From: an uncultured Erythrobacter sp.
Lineage (GTDB): Bacteria; Pseudomonadota; Alphaproteobacteria; Sphingomonadales; Sphingomonadaceae
Length of the DNA: 64,000 nucleotides
Assembly: GCF_947497915.1 (NCBI RefSeq)
Contig: NZ_CANMIJ010000002.1
Span: 620,001 to 684,000, forward strand
Direction of reading: 5' to 3'
Shown: positions 19,241 to 27,769 of the stretch, in pieces
How positions within the stretch are numbered: the first letter of the stretch is position 1
How the letters are laid out: each line of letters opens with the position of its first letter
Made by a program: the position numbers and the translations under genes
Notes under the pieces: generated by a model
Told to the model about the DNA's origin: nothing
Database searches by the model: none
What the model saw: the letters and a program-made list of their open reading frames with translations, nothing else

Positions 19241-20563
19241 TCAGCGCCCTTGTCGAGCCAAGCTACGATTTGCCATTGATGAAGGTTGGCGGGCATCCAA
19301 GACTTTGGGGACACAGATCAGCGTGACGACGAGCCAAGTGATCATTTGGGGCATAAACAGCGCCAAATCGGCAGAGGCTGCAAAAACGGCCGAAGGAATC
19401 ATAAGGACCAGAAAGATCTCGATCCGCCGATTTTCAAACCGGCGACTTTCCAGCCGCGCCATCAGGTAGCCCAAGGCGAAGAAGATCAGGCCGCCAAACA
19501 GCCAGAATTGTTGATATGCCTGCGCGAAACCCATCGGCGATAGATAGAAACGAAACGCGGAAAAGCTGCTGTCTACATATTCGATCCGAGGGAGCATAAG
19601 TGCCGATTTGGTGGCTGCGCCAACCAGTCCGGCGGGGACAAACTGACCGATCACAGCATTGTAAAAAATCGCGCCATATTCGAACATGCCAGTTTCCATC
19701 GACTGATAGATCCTGAACAAGCCGGAAGCAATTTCGGTATCTTCGTACGACTTTCGATCCAACGCTTTGTCGACGAGCTCGTTCATTTCCAACTGCTTGC
19801 CGGCCTCATTCCGCAAGAACGGGAATATCTTGAACACGCCGTACATCCCAACCAAGCCTAGAAATGCGGGAATCCGTCCGATCGAGATATAGCGGTAATT
19901 GGTCAGGAAATAGCCGACGAATACGCCAAGCTTGATCACTTCAGAACGGCGGAAGATAAAGATGATGTTGATCAGAGGGATCACTGCGAAAAGAACAGCC
20001 CAGCGCAAATGACGCTGGCGTTTCGTGCGAACCCACAGCCAAAGTTGGATTACGATTGACGCATAGATAAGCCGCACGACAAAGATCAAATAAACAGGCA
20101 GGCCCCGCCATTCGAGAGAATACGAGCCGGAGTAGAAGATATACGCTTCGATGCCGCCGGTTAAGCTGGCAAGGGCAAAGAACGCTATGAACGACATCCC
20201 GGCCAGGACAATCGACGCGATGTGCATATACCGTATTTCGCGCTCGTTCGGGGGCTGCAATCCGCTAGGCGCAGCTCGCATTTTCACTTTGCCTCGTCCG
20301 CCTAATGCGTATCCGGAAAGGCCCAAAAGCGCGCAACTCGCTATCATAAACATCGCGATGGCTATCGTTCCTGTGTCTCTATAAATTTCATAGAGAATAC
20401 CGGCGTTGAGCATAAAGTCGGAAAATTCGACCAGCACAAAGGCCAGAGTTACCGCAGGAAATAGAAACGGGAACGTGAAAATATCGGCGTTTCTGCCGTT
20501 ACGGATTGCCACAACCGCCAGCATTATGCCGATCAATATCAAGACTGCGAGGGAGGTATCCAT
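19241..20563 (-). CDS. Wzy-like polysaccharide polymerase candidate (polytopic membrane protein)
   Basis: This 440 aa protein has about ten to twelve predicted transmembrane segments. It starts with LAVLILIGIMLAVVAI and has hydrophobic stretches through the C-terminus (about 375-425). A large loop between about 255 and 345 (rich in Glu, Lys, Arg) could be the periplasmic polymerase loop. The overall plan fits O-antigen/oligosaccharide repeat-unit polymerases, which are poorly conserved, so the call rests on topology and position among glycosyltransferases. The ATG at 20563 is preferred over an in-frame TTG at 20590. Confidence 0.7.
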   Translation of the reverse strand: MDTSLAVLILIGIMLAVVAIRNGRNADIFTFPFLFPAVTLAFVLVEFSDFMLNAGILYEIYRDTGTIAIAMFMIASCALLGLSGYALGGRGKVKMRAAPSGLQPPNEREIRYMHIASIVLAGMSFIAFFALASLTGGIEAYIFYSGSYSLEWRGLPVYLIFVVRLIYASIVIQLWLWVRTKRQRHLRWAVLFAVIPLINIIFIFRRSEVIKLGVFVGYFLTNYRYISIGRIPAFLGLVGMYGVFKIFPFLRNEAGKQLEMNELVDKALDRKSYEDTEIASGLFRIYQSMETGMFEYGAIFYNAVIGQFVPAGLVGAATKSALMLPRIEYVDSSFSAFRFYLSPMGFAQAYQQFWLFGGLIFFALGYLMARLESRRFENRRIEIFLVLMIPSAVFAASADLALFMPQMITWLVVTLICVPKVLDARQPSSMANRSLARQGR

Positions 20564-20630
20564 CAGGTGCGCTTTACTCTGGTTGCGCAAGCCTTAGCTC
20601 TTGCGGGGAGACTTTCCAACTTTGCGTCCA

Positions 20631-21722
20631 TCAATCGGGCCTGACAAGCGTAAGGAGGAACGCCTCCCAGCGATCGACAAGCCTGACGAAGCTGAAATGG
20701 TCGATATAGTGCTTTTGCAGCCGCGCAAGATCGACATCGGAGTTTTCGAGCCGCTTCACCATCGTGATTACAGAAGGAATGAAATTTGTGATATCGCCAT
20801 TTGCTGTAATGATGCTATCTGGATTGGCGTAATCCGGTATGCCGCCCATCCCGTTGGCCACAAAAGGCAAGCCGCACGCCATCGCTTCCAACAAGACAAG
20901 CGGCGCGCCCTCCTCTGCAACCGTGGGCAACAGCATCAAATCGTAATTCTGCAACAGCTCGATATAGGCCTGCCCCTCGGGATAGCGGCCTTTCATGGTA
21001 ATCCGGTCTGCCAGACCGCGATCTTCAATCATGTTGGCAAGCTCATCCGCGTCGCTTCCGCCGCCCCATATATCCAGCGTCCCCTTGCCGCACGCGTAAT
21101 CTTCAAACCGTTCAATCAAAAGGCGCACGTTCTTGGCAGGGCCAAAGCGGCCAAAATAGGCGAAACGCACCCCGTTTTTGACTGATTTGAGCTTTCGAGC
21201 TGGGATCACAAACTGACGCTCCAGCGGCTCGGGCAAAGCAGGGATCGTCTCGTTTGGCCCACGCCAACTGAATTCGCGGATGAAACGCCGCGTGACAGGT
21301 GAACCCTGTCCAACAATCGCATCGAACCCAAACCGCGAAAGAACGCGCGGATCAAAAGCGGCGGGCCGTGCACCGCTCATGACTTCGAAGAATACCTTTT
21401 TGCAGGAACCGCCTGCGGCCAGCACGCCTAGCATTGATGCCCATCCCGTCCCCGTCACCACAGCGGCGTCCGGCTGCGCCCCGCGAATTATCCGCACCAG
21501 CTCGCGCAGGCCGGAATAGACGTGGACGCCTTCGCCCTTATCCTCATGTCCATGGGTGCTCATAGGGGCGGGCGAAACAACCGTCACTTGATGGCCGCGC
21601 TCACGCAGGCCCTCCGCAAGGAAGCGTGTGTGCGTCTGAATTCCACCTCGGCCATGCATATAGCCGAGCAGAACGACACGCATTGCCGGTGTCGGGATAG
21701 ATTTCGTCTGCGGTTTTTCCAC
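20631..21722 (-). CDS. Family 4 glycosyltransferase
   Basis: This 363 aa GT-B enzyme has an N-terminal GYMHGRGGIQTHTRFLAEGL segment (about 19-38), a glycine-rich loop typical of GT4 nucleotide-sugar enzymes. The donor part has FAYFGRFGPAKNVRLLIERF (about 188-207) and LLPTVAEEGAPLVLLEAMACG with the E-x7-E motif. The first start is GTG at 21722, immediately after the stop of the sulfotransferase gene. An ATG at 21683 (MRVVLLGYMHG) is a good alternative. Donor sugar unknown. Confidence 0.88.
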   Translation of the reverse strand: MEKPQTKSIPTPAMRVVLLGYMHGRGGIQTHTRFLAEGLRERGHQVTVVSPAPMSTHGHEDKGEGVHVYSGLRELVRIIRGAQPDAAVVTGTGWASMLGVLAAGGSCKKVFFEVMSGARPAAFDPRVLSRFGFDAIVGQGSPVTRRFIREFSWRGPNETIPALPEPLERQFVIPARKLKSVKNGVRFAYFGRFGPAKNVRLLIERFEDYACGKGTLDIWGGGSDADELANMIEDRGLADRITMKGRYPEGQAYIELLQNYDLMLLPTVAEEGAPLVLLEAMACGLPFVANGMGGIPDYANPDSIITANGDITNFIPSVITMVKRLENSDVDLARLQKHYIDHFSFVRLVDRWEAFLLTLVRPD

Positions 21723-22619
21723 TTACACGTACTGCCAATGCTGCATGCCGTTGCGGCATTGTTGTTCAATTACGCGGGCCGCGTCCGGATCCAGAATGTC
21801 TTTCCACGCATTAAGCGTGCCCGGGTTGATCGCATCGGTGATCCGTTGGTGCCCGCCCATTTTTAGATACCGCCAATCAGAGCCTTCTTTCGTTTGCTCG
21901 GCAGTATCGGCGATCTGCGTCAATCCGAAATGATTTGCGACCCTTTCCAACGTGGCATCGGGATTAAGGCACATGTCCTCGTAACGAACGGTTGCAATTC
22001 GATCGCCGGCTGACGCCGAATAGGTCGCATGGCAACGGTTCCAATAGCGTGCAAACTCTTCAACTGGCGCATCACCAAGCTGAGGGTGCTTTTGCCACGA
22101 GACATAGGCGTCACGAGGATCACGAATACTGAAAACAAAACGTGCCTTGGGATAGGCTTTCAGCAACTCTGGCAGCATAAAAATGTGGTCGGGTGTCTTT
22201 TCCAGAAACCTGCGGGCAGACGGTTTTTGCAAGATAGCATGATCGGCCATTGCATCGAACAGCTCTACCTGCGAATGAGCAGCCAGGAACTTCGCGCGAT
22301 AATTCGCAATTTCTACGCCTGAAATATCAACCCGAGAGAAGTCACGTTTTTGGAAAAAAAACGTCTCTCCATTCACTGTCGCCACATCCTGCGATGATGC
22401 CACCCTGGTCGCAAGCAAGCTTGTGCCTGAGCGGCTCAAGCCCAGAATAAACAAATGTTCGCGGTCCGATTGCCCGAGATTCATGTTTAATCTGATGTTC
22501 TGGATCAAAGCGCGCCCGTCAGAAAACAGCCCGGAAAGACCGCCAGCAAAACCACGCCAGCGCCGGTCCCCCAAATCGGGACGGCGTGTGCCACGCGAAG
22601 AGATTTGCTTTTGGTTCAT
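21723..22619 (-). CDS. PAPS-dependent sulfotransferase
   Basis: This 298 aa protein has the two PAPS-binding signatures of sulfotransferases: the 5'-phosphosulfate loop LGLSRSGTSLL (about 59-69) and the 3'-phosphate motif FVFSIRDPRDAYVSW (about 161-175). It would transfer sulfate from PAPS to a hydroxyl, here most likely on the exopolysaccharide or its lipid-linked repeat. I chose ATG at 22619, because the longer frame from 22778 would run into the flippase gene and its first 53 codons look non-coding. It sits between the flippase and a glycosyltransferase. Confidence 0.88.
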   Translation of the reverse strand: MNQKQISSRGTRRPDLGDRRWRGFAGGLSGLFSDGRALIQNIRLNMNLGQSDREHLFILGLSRSGTSLLATRVASSQDVATVNGETFFFQKRDFSRVDISGVEIANYRAKFLAAHSQVELFDAMADHAILQKPSARRFLEKTPDHIFMLPELLKAYPKARFVFSIRDPRDAYVSWQKHPQLGDAPVEEFARYWNRCHATYSASAGDRIATVRYEDMCLNPDATLERVANHFGLTQIADTAEQTKEGSDWRYLKMGGHQRITDAINPGTLNAWKDILDPDAARVIEQQCRNGMQHWQYV

Positions 22620-22683
22620 AGAAGGAATTCCCGTACCAAACCTTTGCCCTTTTTGTCCCTGACATTGCGGGCAAGCGAGCGAA

Positions 22684-24153
22684 TTATCGTGCAAGCAACC
22701 GGATTTTTTCCCGGAGTGTACTGCTTGCCGTGAGCAATGACGCGATCGATGCCGCATAGGCAAATCCGAACAGCACAATCCGGTACATCCAGCTCACATC
22801 TGCCAGCATCAACTCCACTGCACCAAACGCGATCGCCGCCATAGCGGCAGGAATGCCTATCGCAAGCCCAAGTTGGGCAATTGGCAGCTTGGCTATGTAT
22901 GCAGCATAAACCAGCCAAATAGGAACAACCACAAATGAGGACCAAGCATACATCCACGCAACACCCTCTGCGCCGTCAGCAATTCCGAATATGTAAGAGA
23001 TAACGAACGTGCCTATCGCCGGTACGCTGGCCCAGAACATCTTCTTTGTTTCACCGCGTGAGACAAAGAGCCATTGCGCAGATGCGAAAAGAGGGTGAAC
23101 CAACATAGCTGGACCGAGCAGGGAAAGGATGTTTGCCGCTCTGGTCCAGCCGGGGCCGTAGAGAATGTCCACTACGCCATGCGCGTGAAACGTGAGGATC
23201 AATGCCGCCGGGGCGGATATTACGGTCAGAATACTAACTGCGCCTAAATACAGGGCGGACCACAATTTCTTGTCATCAACAGCACGGCTCATCGCAGGGA
23301 TCATCGCGGTCGAAACGGGCCCCGAAACTAGTGTAAGCGGCAACATGAAAACCGAATACGCCCTGCTGTAGTGGCCCACTGCATTGGCATTGCTGTAAGC
23401 GCCGATAAGAACGTTATCGAGCGTGCGGTGAAAATAGGTCAAGAAGTTGAAACCGGTTAGGTAGAGGCCGAAGCTGATTGAGCTGCGCACTCCGTCCCAA
23501 TTTTTCACGAATGTCGGCCGGAAAGGCGATGAAAACCAAAAAAATAGGCATTGGATCGCCGGTGTCACAAGATTGCCAATTACCAGCGACCAATAGCCAA
23601 GATCGGTCTGCCAAGCGAGCACCATGCCGGTGCACAGGCCACAAAACGTCGCGATCACTGGGATGGATTGCAGTTGCATCCATTGCATACGCCGGGCGAG
23701 CAGTGCCTGATGCTGCGCAGCAGAAGCAGTCATAGGATAAGCCAAAGCCGATGCAAAAACGACCGCCGCCACCTCAGGCGTATCATAGATGTGAGCCGCC
23801 GCCGGTGCGAGCGCGAAACAGATCAGCATAACGGCCAGACCTAGAACGCAATTGGTCAACCACAGTGCCGAAACAAGATTCTGATCGATCGTCTTGCGCT
23901 GGATAGTAGCTGCACCGAGACCAAGATCGCTGAACATCCCGACAAATGCCGTAACCGTGGTGGCCATCACAACAATCCCGAAATCCTCGGGCAACAAAAG
24001 CCGCGCGTAAACTGCGAGGCTGGCAAACTGCAGGAGCATCCGCACGCCCTGAAATCCGACAGCAGTTAATCCGCCACTGGCCGCACGTTGACCGAGGCCT
24101 TCAGCAGCCTCCGCATCGTTTGATCCAAAAATTTCGCTATTTTTGCCGGACAT
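22684..24153 (-). CDS. Wzx-like oligosaccharide flippase (MOP superfamily)
   Basis: This 489 aa protein has about 12-14 hydrophobic segments, the layout of polysaccharide flippases. RAASGGLTAVGFQGVRMLLQFASL near the N-terminus and LLPEDFGIVVMATTVTAF are typical of the WzxC/RfbX-like group of lipopolysaccharide biosynthesis transporters. It would move the lipid-linked repeat unit across the inner membrane. The start is taken as ATG at 24153; GTG at 24165 is the alternative. It follows the Gmd-like gene after 38 bases. Confidence 0.9.
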   Translation of the reverse strand: MSGKNSEIFGSNDAEAAEGLGQRAASGGLTAVGFQGVRMLLQFASLAVYARLLLPEDFGIVVMATTVTAFVGMFSDLGLGAATIQRKTIDQNLVSALWLTNCVLGLAVMLICFALAPAAAHIYDTPEVAAVVFASALAYPMTASAAQHQALLARRMQWMQLQSIPVIATFCGLCTGMVLAWQTDLGYWSLVIGNLVTPAIQCLFFWFSSPFRPTFVKNWDGVRSSISFGLYLTGFNFLTYFHRTLDNVLIGAYSNANAVGHYSRAYSVFMLPLTLVSGPVSTAMIPAMSRAVDDKKLWSALYLGAVSILTVISAPAALILTFHAHGVVDILYGPGWTRAANILSLLGPAMLVHPLFASAQWLFVSRGETKKMFWASVPAIGTFVISYIFGIADGAEGVAWMYAWSSFVVVPIWLVYAAYIAKLPIAQLGLAIGIPAAMAAIAFGAVELMLADVSWMYRIVLFGFAYAASIASLLTASSTLREKIRLLAR

Positions 24154-24191
24154 GGTCCATCGCACCTATCGCGATTGCGGTCAGGATGCGA

Positions 24192-25160
24192 TCAGCTTTT
24201 GACCCGCTCAAATTCAGCAGCGACCATTTCGTTCACCACATCGCGCATTTTGCTTTGCGCGGTCCACCCAAGAATACGAGCCGCCTTACTCGGATCCGCA
24301 CCACTAAATCGAATGTCTGATGGGCGCTTGAACGCTTCGTTAAACTCGACAAACTCCTGCCAATCCAACCCAACCGCCTCGAAGGCAGCGGCCAAAAATT
24401 CTGCCAGGGTGGAGGTTTGGCCGGTTGCAATCACAAAATCATCGGGCTGCTCTTGCTGGAGCATCTTCCACATCGCTTCGACATATTCGCGGGCATGCCC
24501 CCAATCACGGGCTATATCGATATTGCCTAGCGAGAGCTTCTCCATGCGCCCTTGCTTGATCGAAACCGCTGACTGGATAATCTTGCTGGTAACAAAGCGA
24601 GCCGGGCGAAGCGGGCTTTCATGATTGAACAATATGCCATTGCAAGCATAAATCCCGTATGCTTCACGGTAGTTCGCAACCGCCCAATGAGCGGCGGATT
24701 TGGCCACAGCATAGGGGCTGCGCGGGCGAAACGGTGTTTCTTCATTCGCCGGAACTTCGCCGGTGTCACCAAAACATTCGCTCGATCCGGCGTTATAAAG
24801 GCGCGCTTTACCGCCTGTAAAACGGATCACCTCAAGCAAGTTGAGAACCCCGAGACTGATGCTCTCCATCGTTTCAACCGGTTGTTCAAACGACAGCCCA
24901 ACCGAGCTTTGCCCAGCTAGGTTATAAATCTCGTCTGGCTCCACAGCGGAGATGGTCGCAAGCACGCTGCGAAAATCGGCAAGCGACATCGATCGCAACG
25001 TCACATGCTCTATGACGCCCAATCGCCCAAGATTTGTGAATTCTGACCTTTCCGCATCGCGTGAAGTCCCGAACACCTCATAACCTTTTTCGACCAACAA
25101 TTTGGCCAGATAGGCTCCGTCTTGACCGGAAATGCCGCAGATAAGTGCTCGTTTATTCAT
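24192..25160 (-). CDS. Second GDP-mannose 4,6-dehydratase-like SDR enzyme
   Basis: This 322 aa extended SDR is clearly Gmd-related: CGISGQDGAYLAKLLVEKGYEV at the N-terminus, EIYNLAGQSSVGLSF, Y150 and K154 in [14 protein letters not shown], and [13 protein letters not shown]. It is about 50 residues shorter than the other Gmd here, and the catalytic Thr is replaced by Ser (S126 in GSSECFG, E128 retained). The arginine-rich [11 protein letters not shown] segment is altered to RPARFVTSKI. It may be a divergent Gmd or a related 6-deoxy-sugar enzyme. It is the first gene of the minus-strand run. Confidence 0.82.
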   Translation of the reverse strand: MNKRALICGISGQDGAYLAKLLVEKGYEVFGTSRDAERSEFTNLGRLGVIEHVTLRSMSLADFRSVLATISAVEPDEIYNLAGQSSVGLSFEQPVETMESISLGVLNLLEVIRFTGGKARLYNAGSSECFGDTGEVPANEETPFRPRSPYAVAKSAAHWAVANYREAYGIYACNGILFNHESPLRPARFVTSKIIQSAVSIKQGRMEKLSLGNIDIARDWGHAREYVEAMWKMLQQEQPDDFVIATGQTSTLAEFLAAAFEAVGLDWQEFVEFNEAFKRPSDIRFSGADPSKAARILGWTAQSKMRDVVNEMVAAEFERVKS

Positions 25161-25396
25161 GGGAAACGTTGAAACTCCTGCTCAACGGCATTGCTTTGGC
25201 AATGTTTGACGCGCGCGAAACGGTAGGCCGCGGCATAGCTTGTTTGCGCGCGAGATCAACATTCTTCCGATTTCAAAGTTCGCGGACTCGCAGGAAAAGG
25301 CAGCGAAATTCGCAATCTGCCGCGCTTGCACAATGGCTTGCATACTTGTAGCCGAATGACTGAACCCATCATCCGGTGTGTCGAGGACAGGCAAAC
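25161..25396. promoter_or_regulatory. Divergent intergenic region of the EPS locus
   Basis: These 236 bases separate the start of the long minus-strand EPS run from the plus-strand initiating transferase, so promoters for both should lie here. I see a GACTC (GANTC-type) site in the middle and a ribosome-binding GAGGAC shortly before 25397. No convincing sigma-70 -35/-10 pair with normal spacing was found on either strand. Confidence 0.5.
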
Positions 25397-26695
25397 ATGT
25401 TCATTAACACCGTCGCCAAGCCGAAACAGTCGGGAAGTCGGCTGCTGCTTGATCGCAATTTCCAGCTGGCAATGTTTCTAGCAGCGGCATTGCTGACCCC
25501 AACACTCGTCTGGCTTGCGCTTGGCAACTCAATCACTTCCTATTTCTTGCTCAACACGCTTTATGCTTTGGGCTTTGCCGCGTGCCTTTCCTGGTATGCT
25601 CTGACGCGTTTGCGTGAATACGCAAAAGCGCGGGCCCTCTCGTATGTTTTCCCGATCAATTTTCTAGCTTTCGGCGGCGCTCTTGCGGTGATTGCGCTAT
25701 TGCGCACGCGCTATTCAATCCCACTATTCGGCGTCGGGACGATAGCTACCATTATCGTCAGCTACGTCTTCACAGCATATAACCGCCGTCTTCGCCGGCC
25801 GCATTTTATCGTTGCCGGCGGCCGATCATCGGAGATCAGGATTGAAGGGCAATACATGGCTGCGCCCAGCCTCATTGAACTGGAAAGTCTGCTGCAGGCT
25901 GGCCGATTGGACGCTGCGCTCGTTGCCGACTTGCACTTTGACCATCCCGATGAATGGGAGCGTCTTTTCGCCAAGGCCGCCCTCGCCGGAGTGCCAGTGT
26001 ACCATTACCGGCAAGTTGGCGAAATGCAGAGCGGCCAAGTCAAAATCACCCACCTCGCCGAAAATGATCTTGGGTCGTTGATCCCGAATGTTCCTTACAT
26101 GGCGACCAAGCGCGCGATTGACGTTGTCGGCTCGCTTATCCTGATTCCGTTCCTGCTTGTCGCGTTTGTAATTATAGCCGCACTGATCAGGATCGATTCC
26201 AAAGGCAGCCCGATCTTTTTTCAAGAGCGTGTCGGCTTTCGCGGGGCTACGTTTCGCATGATCAAATTCCGTACGATGCGGCCGCGCGGGCCGATCGAAG
26301 ATGAAACCGAGCAGCGCCAGGACGCGATGACCAAATCGGACGATGACCGGATCACCCGCATCGGCCATTTCCTGCGCAAGACGCGGATTGATGAACTGCC
26401 GCAAGTGTTCAACATCTTGCGCGGTGAGATGAGCTGGATTGGCCCGCGGCCCGAAGCCATGTCGCTATCGAAATGGTACGAATCCGAACTGCCATTCTAT
26501 ACCTACCGTCACATCGTGCGTCCCGGCATAACCGGCTGGGCGCAAGTCACACAGGGTCACGTAACCGACGTGTCAGACGTGAATGCGAAACTGCGATTTG
26601 ACTTCTATTACGTCAAAAATATCTCGCTGTGGCTCGATTTCCTAATCGTTTTGAAGACATTTCGCGTCATATTGACAGGTGCGGGTGCCAAGTGA
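25397..26695 (+). CDS. Initiating undecaprenyl-phosphate sugar-phosphate transferase
   Basis: It would add the first sugar-1-phosphate to undecaprenyl phosphate and so begin repeat-unit assembly. The 432 aa protein has four hydrophobic segments in the first 120 residues, a soluble middle domain with a flavin/nucleotide-like fold (about 130-225), and a C-terminal bacterial sugar-transferase domain. The latter begins ATKRAIDVVGSLILI (about 235-249), with FQERVGFRGATFRMIKFRTM and RKTRIDELPQVFNILRGEMSWIGPRPE. The ATG at 25397 follows GAGGAC. The sugar is unknown; PHPT enzymes of this kind use glucose, galactose or similar. Confidence 0.92.
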   Translation: MFINTVAKPKQSGSRLLLDRNFQLAMFLAAALLTPTLVWLALGNSITSYFLLNTLYALGFAACLSWYALTRLREYAKARALSYVFPINFLAFGGALAVIALLRTRYSIPLFGVGTIATIIVSYVFTAYNRRLRRPHFIVAGGRSSEIRIEGQYMAAPSLIELESLLQAGRLDAALVADLHFDHPDEWERLFAKAALAGVPVYHYRQVGEMQSGQVKITHLAENDLGSLIPNVPYMATKRAIDVVGSLILIPFLLVAFVIIAALIRIDSKGSPIFFQERVGFRGATFRMIKFRTMRPRGPIEDETEQRQDAMTKSDDDRITRIGHFLRKTRIDELPQVFNILRGEMSWIGPRPEAMSLSKWYESELPFYTYRHIVRPGITGWAQVTQGHVTDVSDVNAKLRFDFYYVKNISLWLDFLIVLKTFRVILTGAGAK

Positions 26696-26729
26696 CACGC
26701 GCAGGTTAATCAGAAACGAGACACACACT

Positions 26730-27743
26730 TTGCGCACAGTCCTCATCACAGGAACCGCCGGATTTATCGGGTTTCACCTCGCCAAGCTGCTCTTGGCAGA
26801 GGGGTTTCGCGTCGTCGGATATGACGGCCTGACCGATTATTACGATGTGCGTTTGAAAGAGCGGCGGCATCAGATGTTGATGCAGAATCAGCATTTCAAA
26901 GCCAAAGTCGGCATGCTCGAAGATTTTGACACGTTGCGCGAATTTGCTTTGGCAGAAAAGCCCGACGTGATCGTCCACCTCGCCGCACAAGCGGGCGTCC
27001 GTTACAGCCTCGAAAATCCGCGCGCCTATATGGACGCGAATGTCACCGGCACGTTCAACGTGATGGAATGCGCGCGTGAGCTGGGCGTGGATCACTTACT
27101 GATGGCCTCCACCAGCTCGGTTTACGGCGCGAATGAGGAAATGCCGTTTAACGAGCGCGAGAAATGCGACACGCAGCTAACGCTGTATGCTGCGACCAAA
27201 AAGGCGAACGAAGCGATGGCGCATTCCTATGCCCATCTCTGGAACCTGCCGACGACCATGTTCCGCTTCTTCACAGTTTACGGCGCGTGGGGACGGCCCG
27301 ACATGGCGCTGTTCAAATTTACCAAGGGGATCCTCGAAGGGACCCCGATCGACATCTACAACAATGGTGAGATGTTCCGCGATTTCACTTACGTCACCGA
27401 TCTGGTCCGCGGAATTCGGCTGCTTATTGATGCCGTGCCGGATCGGCCCGAAAGCGCCGAGGACATTCCCGACTATGACAGCCTGTCGCCGGTCGCCCCG
27501 TGGCGGATCGTCAATATCGGCAACAGCGAAAAAGTGCGGCTGATGGATTACATCAGCGCAATCGAGGCCGAATGCGGGCGTGAGGCAATCAAGAACTTCA
27601 TGCCAATGCAAAAAGGTGATGTGCCCGCCACATGGGCCAATGCAACTTTGCTGAAAGAGCTGACAGGCTACACACCCCAGACCAATGTCGAAGACGGCAT
27701 TCGCCAGTTTGTGACGTGGTACCGCGATTATTACGCGATCTGA
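26730..27743 (+). CDS. UDP-glucuronate 4-epimerase-type SDR enzyme
   Basis: It would convert UDP-glucuronate to UDP-galacturonate. The protein of about 337 aa has ITGTAGFIGFHLAKLL at the N-terminus, AAQAGVRYSLENPRAYMDANVTGT, STSSVYG, YAATKKANE (catalytic Tyr and Lys) and RFFTVYGAWGRPDMALF. The last two patterns are characteristic of the LpsL/CapI group. I prefer the TTG at 26730 because it gives the family's short N-terminus; a GTG at 26679 would overlap the upstream gene by 17 bases. Its substrate can be supplied by the ugd product of the opposite strand. Confidence 0.87.
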   Translation: MRTVLITGTAGFIGFHLAKLLLAEGFRVVGYDGLTDYYDVRLKERRHQMLMQNQHFKAKVGMLEDFDTLREFALAEKPDVIVHLAAQAGVRYSLENPRAYMDANVTGTFNVMECARELGVDHLLMASTSSVYGANEEMPFNEREKCDTQLTLYAATKKANEAMAHSYAHLWNLPTTMFRFFTVYGAWGRPDMALFKFTKGILEGTPIDIYNNGEMFRDFTYVTDLVRGIRLLIDAVPDRPESAEDIPDYDSLSPVAPWRIVNIGNSEKVRLMDYISAIEAECGREAIKNFMPMQKGDVPATWANATLLKELTGYTPQTNVEDGIRQFVTWYRDYYAI

Positions 27744-27769
27744 TTAGCCTGCGCAGTTAGCGCGCGGCC

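Noticed and set aside
25325-25345. Sigma-54-like element upstream of the initiating sugar transferase
   Set aside because: The GG of the -24 box is TG and the spacing to the -12 GC is one base too long.
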